Source: Coriobacteriia bacterium
GTDB taxonomy: Bacteria; Actinomycetota; Coriobacteriia; Anaerosomatales; PALSA-660
Direction: 5' to 3'
DNA: 64,000 nucleotides
Assembly (NCBI GenBank): GCA_025361335.1
Contig: JANYAK010000003.1
Location: 1-64,000, forward strand
Within the stretch, counting starts at the first letter, position 1. Every line of letters begins with the position of its first letter. Below the pieces are notes generated by a model. The model saw only the letters and a program-made list of their open reading frames with translations, had not been told where the DNA came from and searched no databases. Positions 43,839-53,489 of the stretch are shown here, one piece after another. The position numbers and the translations under genes are program-made.

Positions 43839-45236
43839 TCACCGGGCGAACAGCGACAGTGCCGCCAGCCCCCCGACGAAGAGGGGCGCCATCCCCGCGA
43901 TCACGACGGCTATGGCCGTGAGCAGCGTCGCCGCCTCGGCAGCACCCGATCGCACCTTGGACCCAGCGATCCCGTCCCCGGTGAGGTACGCGGCCCCAAG
44001 GACTCGGCCGTAGTAGCCGAACGAGACGACCGACCCGACGACACCCAGCACCGCGAGCCACGTCCAGCCCGTGTCGACCGCGGCCGAGAACACAGCCAGC
44101 TTGCCGACGAAGCCGGCCAGCAGCGGGATGCCCGTCATGGACAGCATCAGAGCCGCGATCGCGGCCGCCAGGCGTGGGCGACGCGACCCCAACCCCGCAA
44201 GCGTGTCGATGCGGCCGTCCCACGACGGGTCGCCATCCCCGACGGCCTCGACCGAGAGGAATGCGCCGGCTGCGGCCAGGCCGTACAGCGTGATGCACAG
44301 CATGGCCGCGACCGGGGCACGCGACACGACCCCCACCAGGGCGTAACCCACCTGCGCGATGCCCGAGTACGCGAGCATCCGGCGCATCGAGCGCTGTCGA
44401 AGCGCGGCCAGATTCCCAAAGACGATCGACCCCGCCGCCAGCGCGGCGATCAGCGCCACCGGGGTCGCGAAGGTGAGCATCGTGCTCGAGAGCCCACGCT
44501 GCACGAACAGTTGCGCGGTGGCGACGACGACGGCGATCTTGGGAACGGACGCCAGAAGCGCGGCGGCGGGCGGCGACGAATGCTCGTAGACGTCGGGCGC
44601 CCACCAGTGGAACGGGAACGCGCCGCACTTGAACGCCAGGACGCAGGCCAGGAGCGCCCATGCCAGAGCGATCGCCGATCGCGGGAACGGTGACGCTCCC
44701 GTCGCGGTGACGACCTGAGCGTAGCCCCCGCTTCCGCCCGACGCGACGAACAGCACCGAGACCCCGATGATCAGCAGGCCCGTGGCCACCGCTCCCTGGA
44801 TGACGTACTTCATGGTCGCCTCGCGTGCTTCAGCCGTGCCCCCGAGCGCCGTCAGCCCGTAGGCCGCCAGCCCCATCGCCTCGAGGCCCACGAGCAGAAG
44901 CACCATGTCGTGAGTGATCATCACCAGCAACGAGGCCGAAAGCACCAGTCCCCCCAGCGCGGCCGACATGGGCCCCGAAGACGACGTGGTGGATCGTCGC
45001 CACCCGCCCACGAGGGTGACGGCGGTGATGAGAGCTACCGCCGCCTCGAGCACCGGGATCACCCAGGCGACCGAGACGCTCGACGGCAGCAGAGCCAAGG
45101 GCACCGCGCCCGCCGCGACGGCACCCGCCACGGCGGCGCCCGATGCCGACCTGCGCATTCCGAACGCGTCGAACGCGAGCGCGCACACCGCACCCGCCGC
45201 GGCAAGCAGGGTCGGCGCGATGATCGTCCACGTCAT
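43839..45236 (-). CDS. nuoN: NADH-quinone oxidoreductase subunit N-like
   Basis: 465 aa antiporter-like membrane subunit of complex I, about 14 helices, one of three proton-pumping modules. Signatures: GLEAMGLAAYGLTALGGTAEAREATMKYVIQGAVATGLLIIG, KCGAFPFHWWAPDVYEHSSPPAAALLASVPKIA (conserved Lys and the P-V-S/T region) and MRRMLAYSGIAQVGYALVG. Last gene of the nuo operon. The start abuts nuoM with a 7-bp gap. Confidence 0.95.
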   Translation of the reverse strand: MTWTIIAPTLLAAAGAVCALAFDAFGMRRSASGAAVAGAVAAGAVPLALLPSSVSVAWVIPVLEAAVALITAVTLVGGWRRSTTSSSGPMSAALGGLVLSASLLVMITHDMVLLLVGLEAMGLAAYGLTALGGTAEAREATMKYVIQGAVATGLLIIGVSVLFVASGGSGGYAQVVTATGASPFPRSAIALAWALLACVLAFKCGAFPFHWWAPDVYEHSSPPAAALLASVPKIAVVVATAQLFVQRGLSSTMLTFATPVALIAALAAGSIVFGNLAALRQRSMRRMLAYSGIAQVGYALVGVVSRAPVAAMLCITLYGLAAAGAFLSVEAVGDGDPSWDGRIDTLAGLGSRRPRLAAAIAALMLSMTGIPLLAGFVGKLAVFSAAVDTGWTWLAVLGVVGSVVSFGYYGRVLGAAYLTGDGIAGSKVRSGAAEAATLLTAIAVVIAGMAPLFVGGLAALSLFAR

Positions 45237-45243
45237 CCCGCGG

Positions 45244-46668
45244 TCACCTCCCCATCCGGGCGACCAGCGCCGCCACGACCGGCGACGCCGCGCTGGTCAC
45301 GAGCGAGGGCCACACGCCGAGGGCGACAATCGGCAGCGCGAGAAGGCCGACAGCGAGCCGCTCTCGCCAGTCGAGGTCCGCCAGACCCTTCCACGCAGGG
45401 ACCTCGGGCCCGTGCGCGACGCGACGCACGGCCCTCAAGTTGTAGACGCCGGCCAGCACGACACCGACCGCCACGGCCACCATCCACCAGCCATAGGCCT
45501 CGAAGCCCTCCAGAAAGGTCAGCAGCTCGCCGGGGAACCCCGCGAGACCGGGCAGTCCGAGACTCGCCAGGCACCCGAAGAGGAACGCGGTCCCCCATGC
45601 GGGGATCGTCCGTTGCAGGCCGCCCAGGCGGGCCACCTCGAGCGTCCGCGTCCTGTCGTACAGAGCGCCCGCCAGTAGGAACAGCAGAGCCGACGTGACA
45701 CCGTGCGCCACCATGACGAGCACGGCCGCCGTCAAAGCCGCCGGCGTCCCGACTGCCAGCGCCAGGACGACGAAGCCCATGTGCGAGACCGATGAGTAGG
45801 CGATCAGACGCTTGAGGTCCGTCTGCGCCAGCGCCATCACGGCCCCGTAGACGATGCCGATGACGCCGAGCGTGGCGAGCAGCGGGCCGGCGGCGGTGGC
45901 GGCCTCGGGGGCGAGCGGCAAGGCCACGCGGATGAACCCGTAGCCGCCCATCTTGAGCAGGATGCCCGCGAGCATGATCGAGCCCGCCGTGGGCGCCTCC
46001 ACGTGAGCGTCGGGAAGCCACGTGTGCAGAGGCCACACCGGGATCTTGACCGCGAGGCCCGCCAGCAACAGCCAGAACACCGCGGGCTGGGCGGTCGAGG
46101 CGACGGCAAAGGCGCTCGCGCCCAATGACGCCGACGCGCCGTTGCGCAGCGCGACGAGGATCCCGACCAGCATGAGGGCACTGCCCGCGAACGTGTACAC
46201 GAAGAACTTCATCGCCGCGTGGCGCCTGCCCTCGTGGCCCCACACGCCGATCAGGAACCACATGGGGATGAGCACCGCTTCCCACGCCACGTACAGCGCC
46301 AGGATGTTCGCCGCCAGGAACACGGCGGTGACTGCAGCCTGCAGCCACAGAAGAAGGCCGAAGTAGGCGCCCGGGCCGCGTCGCGTGCTCCACGACGCGA
46401 GCACGCACACGATCCCGAGCAGAGCAGTGAGCGAGACCAGCGGACCGGAGAGGCCGTCGAGGGCCACCAGGCCGTTCCCCCCGCTCCCGGCGGGGCCGGC
46501 GACGGTGGCGGTCGACATGGCCATCACAGTGAGCGCGCCTTGGACGGTCGTCGTCGCCAGAGCCACCCATCGCGCGGACCCCTCGTGCATGCGCTCACCC
46601 ACCCATGCGACGACCGCGCCCGCCAGGGGCACCGCGACGAGCACAAGGAGTATGGTCACGGCGGTCAC
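45244..46668 (-). CDS. nuoM: NADH-quinone oxidoreductase subunit M-like
   Basis: 474 aa antiporter-like subunit. Motifs: ALYVAWEAVLIPMWFLIGVWG (with the key Glu), AVKIPVWPLHTWLPDAHVEAPTAGSIMLAGILLKMGGYGFIR (key Lys) and AQTDLKRLIAYSSVSHMGFVVL. GTG start at 46668 overlaps the nuoL stop (GTGA). The ORF track adds 18 residues that fall inside nuoL. Confidence 0.96.
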   Translation of the reverse strand: MTAVTILLVLVAVPLAGAVVAWVGERMHEGSARWVALATTTVQGALTVMAMSTATVAGPAGSGGNGLVALDGLSGPLVSLTALLGIVCVLASWSTRRGPGAYFGLLLWLQAAVTAVFLAANILALYVAWEAVLIPMWFLIGVWGHEGRRHAAMKFFVYTFAGSALMLVGILVALRNGASASLGASAFAVASTAQPAVFWLLLAGLAVKIPVWPLHTWLPDAHVEAPTAGSIMLAGILLKMGGYGFIRVALPLAPEAATAAGPLLATLGVIGIVYGAVMALAQTDLKRLIAYSSVSHMGFVVLALAVGTPAALTAAVLVMVAHGVTSALLFLLAGALYDRTRTLEVARLGGLQRTIPAWGTAFLFGCLASLGLPGLAGFPGELLTFLEGFEAYGWWMVAVAVGVVLAGVYNLRAVRRVAHGPEVPAWKGLADLDWRERLAVGLLALPIVALGVWPSLVTSAASPVVAALVARMGR

Positions 46669-48488
46669 CGCCCCAGCCAGACGGTCACGGCCACGGCCGC
46701 GATGGCCCCGACGGCGATCCACGCCGCATATCGCTGCGGATCGCCGTTCTGCAGTTCCGCCGCCCCGTGGCCCAACCGCCTAGTCGCTCGCCCGATCCCC
46801 TCGACGATGCCGTCGATGATGACCCGCTCGACGAGAACGTAGGAGATGGCCGCAACTCCGATGACGGGCCTGACCACCACGCGCCTGTAGAGGTCGTCGA
46901 TCCCATATCCGGACCTCGCGGCCATCCACCATCGCTCGAGCCAACGCGGAAGAGCGTTCTCGACGCCGGCGTCTCGACCCCAGACGCCCGAGCCGATCAG
47001 GCATCCGATAAGGGCCGCCACGACCGACATGACTGCGATCGGGATGGAGAGGGGCTCCGCCTCCGCTCCAAGCAGCCTGCTCACGGGTCCGGCGGCCGCG
47101 CCGGACGCCGCGGCCGCCACCGCAAGGGCCAGCAGCGGGGCCGTCATCACCGCGGGGGACTCCGCCACATCCTGGACGTCTCCACGCCAGCGGCCGAAGA
47201 AGGCGAGTTGCGTGGCGCGGAATGCGTACAGGCCGGTGAGCAGGCTGGCGGCCACCAGCGCGGCACCCGCGGGCACGGAGCGCTGCATGACAGCCCCGAT
47301 GACCGCGTCCTTGCTGAAGAAGCCGGCCAGTGGAGGGATCCCCGCAAGCGCCAGCACACCCACCATCCACGTGCCGGCGGTGAGGGGCATCTTGCGCCAC
47401 AGTCCGCCCATATCACGCAGATCCTGCGTACCCGAGCCGTGGATGACGCTGCCCGACGCGAGGAACAGCAGGGACTTGAACGCGGCGTGTGTCACGAGGT
47501 GGAACACGGCGGCGACCCATGCGCCTGATCCAAGGGCCGCGAACATGAAGCCGAGCTGGCTGATCGTCGAGTAGGCCAGCACCTTCTTGATGTCTGTCTG
47601 GGTCACGGCGATGGTCGCCGCCCCCAGCGCCGTCACGCATCCGATGACCAGTACGACTTGCAGCGCCGCGGGCGAGGCCGCGAACAGCGGCCACATCCTC
47701 GCGACGAGGAACACGCCGGCGGCCACCATCGTCGCGGCGTGGATGAGCGCCGAGACGGGGGTCGGGCCCTCCATCGCGTCGGGCAGCCAGACATGGAGCG
47801 GGAACTGGGCGGACTTCCCCGCCGCGCCGGCGAAGAGCAGCAGCGCGGCAACGGTGGCGGTGGAGGCCGGCAGCGCCGCGACGCGGCCGAGGACCTCTGG
47901 GATCGCCAACGTCCCCGTGGCGCCCCACAGGACCGCGAGCCCGAGCATGAAGCCGGCGTCCCCGACGCGCGTCACGATGAACGCCTTGCGAGCGGCGTCC
48001 GCGGCGCTGGGCTTGTCGTACCAGAAGCCGATGAGCAGGTACGAACAGGCCCCCACCAGCTCCCATCCCACGAACAGGGTCACGAGCGAATCCGCGAGCA
48101 CGAGGGCACTCATCGACGCCGTGAACAGTGCGATGAGTGCGAAGTAGCGGCCGGGGTCCGGGTCGCGGCGCATGTAGCCCAGTGAGAACACCACGACCGC
48201 CGAGGCGACGACTCCCACCACGACGAGCATGATCGCGGCGAGCCCGTCGGCGTGCCAGCCGATCGTCAGCTCGCCCGAGGATGAGGCGAGCCACCCCAGG
48301 GACACCGAGCGGCGCCCGGCGGGTTCGAGCACACACGCGACGCCGACGGCCAAGACCGAGACGCTCCCCGCCAGCGCCCCCCAGCACGACAGCTGCATGG
48401 AGCGACGCCCGAAGACCCCCACGGCGGCAGATGCCAGCAGCGGGACGAGCACCGCAAGGTATGCGTTCGCGGTCAGGACGCCCATCAT
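46665..48488 (-). CDS. nuoL: NADH-quinone oxidoreductase subunit L-like
   Basis: 607 aa distal antiporter-like subunit with the long C-terminal lateral helix region. Motifs: LFVGWELVGACSYLLIGFWYDKPSAADAARKAFIVTRVGDAGFMLG, GKSAQFPLHVWLPDAMEGPTPVSALIHAATMVAAGVFL, TQTDIKKVLAYSTISQLGFMF, HLVTHAAFKSLLFLASGSVIH and IPPLAGFFSKDAV. Start at MMGVLTAN (48488) overlaps the nuoK stop (ATGA). The C-terminal GIDDLYRRVVVRPVIG segment is typical. Confidence 0.96.
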   Translation of the reverse strand: MMGVLTANAYLAVLVPLLASAAVGVFGRRSMQLSCWGALAGSVSVLAVGVACVLEPAGRRSVSLGWLASSSGELTIGWHADGLAAIMLVVVGVVASAVVVFSLGYMRRDPDPGRYFALIALFTASMSALVLADSLVTLFVGWELVGACSYLLIGFWYDKPSAADAARKAFIVTRVGDAGFMLGLAVLWGATGTLAIPEVLGRVAALPASTATVAALLLFAGAAGKSAQFPLHVWLPDAMEGPTPVSALIHAATMVAAGVFLVARMWPLFAASPAALQVVLVIGCVTALGAATIAVTQTDIKKVLAYSTISQLGFMFAALGSGAWVAAVFHLVTHAAFKSLLFLASGSVIHGSGTQDLRDMGGLWRKMPLTAGTWMVGVLALAGIPPLAGFFSKDAVIGAVMQRSVPAGAALVAASLLTGLYAFRATQLAFFGRWRGDVQDVAESPAVMTAPLLALAVAAAASGAAAGPVSRLLGAEAEPLSIPIAVMSVVAALIGCLIGSGVWGRDAGVENALPRWLERWWMAARSGYGIDDLYRRVVVRPVIGVAAISYVLVERVIIDGIVEGIGRATRRLGHGAAELQNGDPQRYAAWIAVGAIAAVAVTVWLGR

Positions 48489-48805
48489 CCGCGCACCCGC
48501 TGGATGTCGTCGACACCGGTCTTGCCGTGGCGCACGAGCGATACGAGCACGGCGAGCCCGACGGCCGCCTCGGCGGCGACCACCGCCAACAGAAGGAGCG
48601 CCACTGCCTGCCCCGACGCCGCCGTGTTCGCCCCCGCCGCCGTCCCGGCCCCCGTCCCGTACGTCGACGAGAGGACGACCAGCAGCAGTGTCGCTCCACC
48701 CAGCATGACCTCGATCGAGGCGAGGACCGCCACGATCTCGCGGCGCGTCAGCACGCCGTAAAGGCCCAAGGAGAACAGCAGGCAGGCGACGACGATACCG
48801 CTCAT
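48485..48805 (-). CDS. nuoK: NADH-quinone oxidoreductase subunit K
   Basis: 106 aa, three transmembrane helices. The conserved membrane Glu residues are in LASIEVMLGGATLLLV and VVAAEAAVGLAVLVSL. ATG overlaps the nuoJ stop (ATGA). An alanine/glycine-rich loop (GTGAGTAAGANTAASGQ) is longer than usual between helices two and three. Confidence 0.94.
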   Translation of the reverse strand: MSGIVVACLLFSLGLYGVLTRREIVAVLASIEVMLGGATLLLVVLSSTYGTGAGTAAGANTAASGQAVALLLLAVVAAEAAVGLAVLVSLVRHGKTGVDDIQRVRG

Positions 48806-49293
48806 CGCCGGTCCTCCCCCGCCGAGATGGCAAGAACTGCCACGAGGGCAACGAACAGGAGACCTCCGACCAGCTCGAACGCCGGAAGGAACCGGCCGAG
48901 CAGCAGGGCGCCGACGGCGTCGACGGCGTCTTGGCCGGCGGTCACATCGACGGACGCGGCTCCGACGTCGCGCAACGCCGTGACGAGCACCGCGAAGATC
49001 CCCGCGGCCACCGACGCGTGCACGACCGAGAAACGGACAGCCGGGCCCGCTCTGTCCTCGTCCCGCCGCAGCGCCATGATCGCGAACAAGAACAGTGCGA
49101 GGACTCCGCCGACGTACAGGAAGACCTGCGACGCCGCCAGCAGTGGCATGGCGAAGCGCAGGTAGAGCCCCGCGATCCCGAGCAGGAACGTGCCCAGCCC
49201 GGCGATCAGACGAATGGTCTCGCGTGCGACCAGCACGGTCCACGCGCCTGCGATGGCGACGAGTGCGATCAGCCAGAACGACACCGCGCTCAC
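48802..49293 (-). CDS. nuoJ: NADH-quinone oxidoreductase subunit J
   Basis: 163 aa with about five transmembrane helices. Conserved region SQVFLYVGGVLALFLFAIMALRRDED (NuoJ helix three with its pi-bulge segment). GTG start at 49293 overlaps the stop of the NuoI fusion gene (GTGA). The ORF track begins 111 codons upstream inside the nuoI fusion gene. Confidence 0.92.
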   Translation of the reverse strand: MSAVSFWLIALVAIAGAWTVLVARETIRLIAGLGTFLLGIAGLYLRFAMPLLAASQVFLYVGGVLALFLFAIMALRRDEDRAGPAVRFSVVHASVAAGIFAVLVTALRDVGAASVDVTAGQDAVDAVGALLLGRFLPAFELVGGLLFVALVAVLAISAGEDRR

Positions 49294-51344
49294 GAGCGGC
49301 CATCCTTCCGGCGAGTGGGACACGCGGGCGATTCGATCCCGTCCCGCCCGGTCGCCCGGGTCCCGCCCGCGTCCCGCAACATCTCGCCCTTGTCCCAAAC
49401 GGCCAGGTCGCGGTGGTAGAACGACAGCTCGTACTGGCCTGTGTGCTCGAGGGTGTTGGTGGGGCACTGCTCGGCGCACAGCCCGCAGAAGCAGCACTTC
49501 GTCAGGTCCAGTTCGTAGCGTGTCACGCACCGGGCGCCAGGGTCGTCCGTCCGCTCCACTCGGATGCAGTAGTCGGGGCAGGTACGGGCGCAGAACTCGC
49601 AGCCCACGCACACGCCGCTCTGGCACCGCAGGCAGCGCGCCGCCTCCACAAGCGACTCGAGACTCGTCAGGCCGAGTTCGACGGGGCGGAAGTCGATGAT
49701 GCGTTCGTCCGCGGGAGCCATCGGCATCCCGATCCTGCGCCGCGCCGTCTCCACTCCCGCCAGAGTCGCCTTCTCGTACCTCTCGTACACGGGGACCGGA
49801 CGCGCGATCCGTCCGTCAGCGATGCTCTCGCCGCGCAGGTGTCGGAGGATCGATGTGGCCGCCTCATGCCCCGTTGCGATGGACCCGATGCAGGACCCGG
49901 GGCCCGTGACCACCTCGCCGCATGCGAAGACCCCCGCGTGAGACGTGGTGAACATCGCGCCGTTCACCACGAGGTTGCCCCGCCCGTCCACCTCGATATC
50001 GCCGCCTGCGACCAGACCGCCCAACTGCGCGCCCTGCCCGATCGCGAACACGACGACGTCGCAGGGGAACTCGGTCTCTCTCTCCCCGAACTTCGGCGAG
50101 AACCGACCCGTCTCATCGAAGACCGAGAGGCACTCCCTCATCCGCATGCCTGTCACGACCCCGCCGGATTCCACGACCTCCTCGGGACCCACCGAGCATG
50201 TGAGCACGACACCCTCGTCCAGGGCCTCCTCGACCTCCCATGGATGCGCGGGCACCTCGTCCGTGTTCTCCAGCGACGCGAGCCGCACGGCGGTGGCGCC
50301 CAGCCGAAGCGCGCATCGCGCCACGTCCACGGCCACGTTGCCCCCGCCGACGACCAGCACGCGCTTGTCGCGCACACCGGCCTCGTGGTGGAGGTTGGCC
50401 TCCCTGAGGAATTCCAGGGCGCCTCTGACGCCTGCCGCGTCAGCCCCTGGGATGGCGAGGATGCGCGACACTTGGAGTCCCGCGGCGATCAGAACGGCGT
50501 CGTACTTGCCCATGAGGTGCTCCATCGCCACATCCGGACCGACCTCGACGCCGCACCTCAGATCGAGTCCCATCCGCACCAGGTCGTCGATCTCGCCGTG
50601 CAAGACCTCGCGTGGGAGACGGTACGCCGGCACCCCGGTGTACAGAGCGCCGCCGGGCTTCTCGTTCTTCTCGTACATGGTCACGGGGTAGCCCGCGGTC
50701 ATGAGGTCGAACGCAGCGGCCAGACCCGAAGGCCCCGAGCCGACGATCGCGACGCGCTTGTCCTGCGCGAGCGGGAGCGCGTGCACTCGTTCCTCCCGCA
50801 CCGCTTGGTAGAGCTCGTATGCGTGGCGGTGCAGGGGGCGGACGGCGATCGGCTCGTCGTAGTAGTTGCGCCGGCACGCGCTCTCGCAGGGGCGATGGCA
50901 GATGCGGCCCAGCACGCCCGGCAGGATGTTGCGGGAGCGCACCAGCTCGTACGCCTCCGCGCTCCGGTCGTCTGCGATCAGGTAGTTCTGGCCACGCGCG
51001 TCGACGTTCGCGGGACAGCCACCCGTGCACGGCGCCAAGCGACGCGCGCTGTAGAGTCCATCGATGACGCCGTTGTAGCTGTCGGAGGACTCCGTGAGCA
51101 GGGGGATCTCATCGCGACCGATCGTCCCGCGGAGGTGCAGTGCCCCCCGCCAACGCGGCGACAGAACGACGCGCTCGTACGGGTAGCGGACCGTGGCGGG
51201 CTTGCCGCCCGTCGCGCGCCGGGCGGTCAGACCGAGGCCCGTCAGCAGGGAACCCCACGCCGCGACGAAGGCCGCCGCTCCCCGCGGCTCGGGGTCGGTG
51301 ACGGAGTACGCGGTCGCTGAGACGCGCCTGCGCGCTAGAGCCAT
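49290..51344 (-). CDS. nuoI: NuoI fused to a GltD-like FAD/NAD(P) oxidoreductase
   Basis: 684 aa against about 160-200 for ordinary NuoI. Residues 22-75 resemble the NuoI N-terminus (GLTARRATGGKPATVRYPYERVVLSPRWRGALHLRG). About 100-510 form a GltD/NfnB-like module: Fe-S cysteines C106, C110, C149, C153 and C157 (PCTGGCP, ICHRPCESAC), FAD motif VGSGPSGLAAA (201-211), NAD(P) motif VVGGGNVAVDVA (331-342) and a second FAD contact GVFACGEVVTGPGS. Residues 571-630 restore the NuoI double [4Fe-4S] ferredoxin: CVGCEFCARTCP (579-590) and CCFCGLCAEQCP (617-628). The N6a/N6b ligands are thus intact. With nuoE/F/G absent, it is likely the electron input of the complex. Overlaps nuoH by 10 bp. Confidence 0.93.
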   Translation of the reverse strand: MALARRRVSATAYSVTDPEPRGAAAFVAAWGSLLTGLGLTARRATGGKPATVRYPYERVVLSPRWRGALHLRGTIGRDEIPLLTESSDSYNGVIDGLYSARRLAPCTGGCPANVDARGQNYLIADDRSAEAYELVRSRNILPGVLGRICHRPCESACRRNYYDEPIAVRPLHRHAYELYQAVREERVHALPLAQDKRVAIVGSGPSGLAAAFDLMTAGYPVTMYEKNEKPGGALYTGVPAYRLPREVLHGEIDDLVRMGLDLRCGVEVGPDVAMEHLMGKYDAVLIAAGLQVSRILAIPGADAAGVRGALEFLREANLHHEAGVRDKRVLVVGGGNVAVDVARCALRLGATAVRLASLENTDEVPAHPWEVEEALDEGVVLTCSVGPEEVVESGGVVTGMRMRECLSVFDETGRFSPKFGERETEFPCDVVVFAIGQGAQLGGLVAGGDIEVDGRGNLVVNGAMFTTSHAGVFACGEVVTGPGSCIGSIATGHEAATSILRHLRGESIADGRIARPVPVYERYEKATLAGVETARRRIGMPMAPADERIIDFRPVELGLTSLESLVEAARCLRCQSGVCVGCEFCARTCPDYCIRVERTDDPGARCVTRYELDLTKCCFCGLCAEQCPTNTLEHTGQYELSFYHRDLAVWDKGEMLRDAGGTRATGRDGIESPACPTRRKDGRS

Positions 51345-52294
51345 GCCGCCACCAGCCCCACGACGGCCAATTGAACGAGCGCCATCGGCGTGAGCACCTT
51401 CCACGCGAGCGCCATCAGCTGGTCGGAGCGGAATCGCGGGAACGTCCACTTGACCCACATGACGAGCGTGACGATGGCGATCGCCTCGGTCAGAAGGATC
51501 GCGAATCCCGCGACCCCGGGGACCCCGTGCGAGCCGCCGAGGAACACAGCGGCGCCGAACAGCGAGGCGGCCAGGATCGCGCCATATTCCGACATCATGA
51601 AGATGGCCCACCGGATCCCGGAGTAGTCGGCGAAGTACCCGGCGACAAGCTCGGATTCCGCCTCCGGGATGTCGAACGGGCCACGGTTCATCTCGGCTAT
51701 CGACGAGACGATGTAGACGACGAACGCCACGGCGGTCAGCGGGAGCCACCACCATCGCCATGCGGCCATCATGCCGACAGGCCGCATCGATCCCGCGAGG
51801 ACCACCATGCTGAGCACCGACAGTGTGCGCGGCACCTCGTACGACACCATCTGCGCGGCCCCCCGCAGCCCCCCGATCGTGGCGTACGTGTTGCCCGAGG
51901 CCCAACCCCCGACCAGCACGCCGAGAACCGATACGGACGGCACCGCCAGGAAGAACAGGGCGCCGACCGACGTGTCCAGGGGCGCCCATCCCGCGGACAG
52001 CGGAACGGCCAGCAGAGACACCGCGATCGGCACGAACACGACGAGAGGCGCACGAAGAAACGGGCCGGGATCCGCCCTGGAGGGCAGGATGTCCTCCTTC
52101 AGGACGAGTTTCACCGTGTCCGCCAGCGTCTGCAGCAGCCCGAACGGCCCAGCCTGCTGCGGACCGAACCGCATCTGGATGCGGGCGGACACCTTGCGCT
52201 CCCACCAGACGCCGAAGAGCGCAGCCAGCGCGATGGCACTACCCGCGCCGAGCCCGCCGGCGACTCCCCAGGCCAGCCCCGCGGCCCCGCTCAT
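51335..52294 (-). CDS. nuoH: NADH-quinone oxidoreductase subunit H
   Basis: 319 aa membrane subunit with about eight helices that forms the quinone chamber with NuoB and NuoD. Signatures: WWERKVSARIQMRFGPQQAGPFGLLQTLADTVKLVLKED, SYEVPRTLSVLSMVVLAGS and the acidic loop EMNRGPFDIPEAESELVAGYFADYSGIRWAIFMMSEY. ATG at 52294 overlaps the nuoD stop (ATGA). Confidence 0.96.
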   Translation of the reverse strand: MSGAAGLAWGVAGGLGAGSAIALAALFGVWWERKVSARIQMRFGPQQAGPFGLLQTLADTVKLVLKEDILPSRADPGPFLRAPLVVFVPIAVSLLAVPLSAGWAPLDTSVGALFFLAVPSVSVLGVLVGGWASGNTYATIGGLRGAAQMVSYEVPRTLSVLSMVVLAGSMRPVGMMAAWRWWWLPLTAVAFVVYIVSSIAEMNRGPFDIPEAESELVAGYFADYSGIRWAIFMMSEYGAILAASLFGAAVFLGGSHGVPGVAGFAILLTEAIAIVTLVMWVKWTFPRFRSDQLMALAWKVLTPMALVQLAVVGLVAAWL

Positions 52295-53436
52295 CGGTCC
52301 ACCTCCCCGAACACGGGGTCGAGCGAGCCGAGGATGACCACGAGGTCCGATATCGTGTGTCCCGGCGCCAGACGCCCGATCAGCGCCAGGTTGCAAAACG
52401 CGGGCGAGCGGAACTTCACCCGGTAGGGTCGTGTCGACCCGTCCGAGGCGACGAACACGCCCAGCGTGCCGCGCGCCGACTCGATGCGGTCGTAGGCGTC
52501 TCCCTGGCGCGGCGCCAGCAAGCGGGGGAATCCTTCCGCGTGCACGGGCCCCGGTTCGATCTGGTCGAGCGCCTGAGTGATGATCCGGCAGGACTCGACC
52601 GCCTCCCACAGACGGCACCGGCCTCGGTCGTACGCGTCTCCCGCGTCCCCTAGGGGGATGTCGAAGTCGAACCGCGGATAGACGGAGTAGGGGTCGTCCC
52701 TCCTCAGATCCCAGTCGACCCCCGACCCGCGGGCTGTCGGCCCCGATGCCCCCCAGGCGACCGCGTCATCAGCGGACAAGACCCCGACGCCCTTCAGCCG
52801 TCCGCGCGCGATGGTGTTTCCGAAGAAGAGCCGGTCCATCTCTTCGATCTTGGCAGGAAGTCGATCGACCACGGCGCGGCATGCGTCCGTCCAGCCATCG
52901 GGCAGATCGCGAGCCACGCCGCCGGGACGGACGTAGCTATAGGTGAGCCGGGCGCCGCACAGCTCCTCGAACAGCTCCACGACCCGCTCGCGCACGTCGA
53001 ACGCCCACACGAACATGGTGAAGGCTCCCGTGTCGGCCCCCGACGAGCCGATGGCCATCATGTGCGAGGCGATGCGCTGGAGCTCGCAGGTGATGACCCT
53101 GATGTACTCGGCGCGCTCGGGGACACGGATGCTCGCGAGCCGCTCGACGGCCCGGCAGTACGCCCAGTTCGCGTACATGGAGCCGACGTAGTCGAGCCGG
53201 TCGGTCAGAGGCACGATCTGAAGGTACGTGCGGTTCTCGCACATCTTCTCGATGCCGCGGTGCAGGTAGCCGATCACCGGCTCCGCGCGGGTGACGATCT
53301 CGCCGTCGATGTGGGCGATGATGCGGCACACCCCGTGGGTGGAGGGGTGCGAAGGCCCGATGTTGACGACCAGCTCCTCGACCGTCCTGCCCTCCGCGTC
53401 CTCGACGGGCGTCCTGCTCTCGATGTCCACCGCCAC
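52291..53436 (-). CDS. nuoD: NADH-quinone oxidoreductase subunit D
   Basis: 381 aa 49-kDa-type subunit lining the quinone site. Motifs: VVNIGPSHPSTHGV (quinone-site His), EPVIGYLHRGIEKMCENRTYLQIVPLTDRLDYV, ELQRIASHMMAIGSSGADTGAFTMFVW, SYVRPGGVARDLP and the C-terminal KFRSPAFCNLALIG...VILGSLDPVFGEVDR. I chose the GTG at 53436 because AGGAGG is eight bases upstream; the ATG at 53460 precedes that SD. Confidence 0.96.
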   Translation of the reverse strand: MAVDIESRTPVEDAEGRTVEELVVNIGPSHPSTHGVCRIIAHIDGEIVTRAEPVIGYLHRGIEKMCENRTYLQIVPLTDRLDYVGSMYANWAYCRAVERLASIRVPERAEYIRVITCELQRIASHMMAIGSSGADTGAFTMFVWAFDVRERVVELFEELCGARLTYSYVRPGGVARDLPDGWTDACRAVVDRLPAKIEEMDRLFFGNTIARGRLKGVGVLSADDAVAWGASGPTARGSGVDWDLRRDDPYSVYPRFDFDIPLGDAGDAYDRGRCRLWEAVESCRIITQALDQIEPGPVHAEGFPRLLAPRQGDAYDRIESARGTLGVFVASDGSTRPYRVKFRSPAFCNLALIGRLAPGHTISDLVVILGSLDPVFGEVDR

Positions 53437-53489
53437 CCCTGCCACCTCCTTTCGCCACATGCGACCCTGCGTCGCGCACGCCTCTCGCG

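Noticed and set aside
49290-52205. 971-aa frame containing the NuoI fusion
   Set aside because: Residues before MALARRRV are an out-of-frame reading of nuoH. The fusion itself (684 aa) is kept because the NuoI and GltD-like parts are in one frame with no stop and NuoI pieces flank the insert on both sides.
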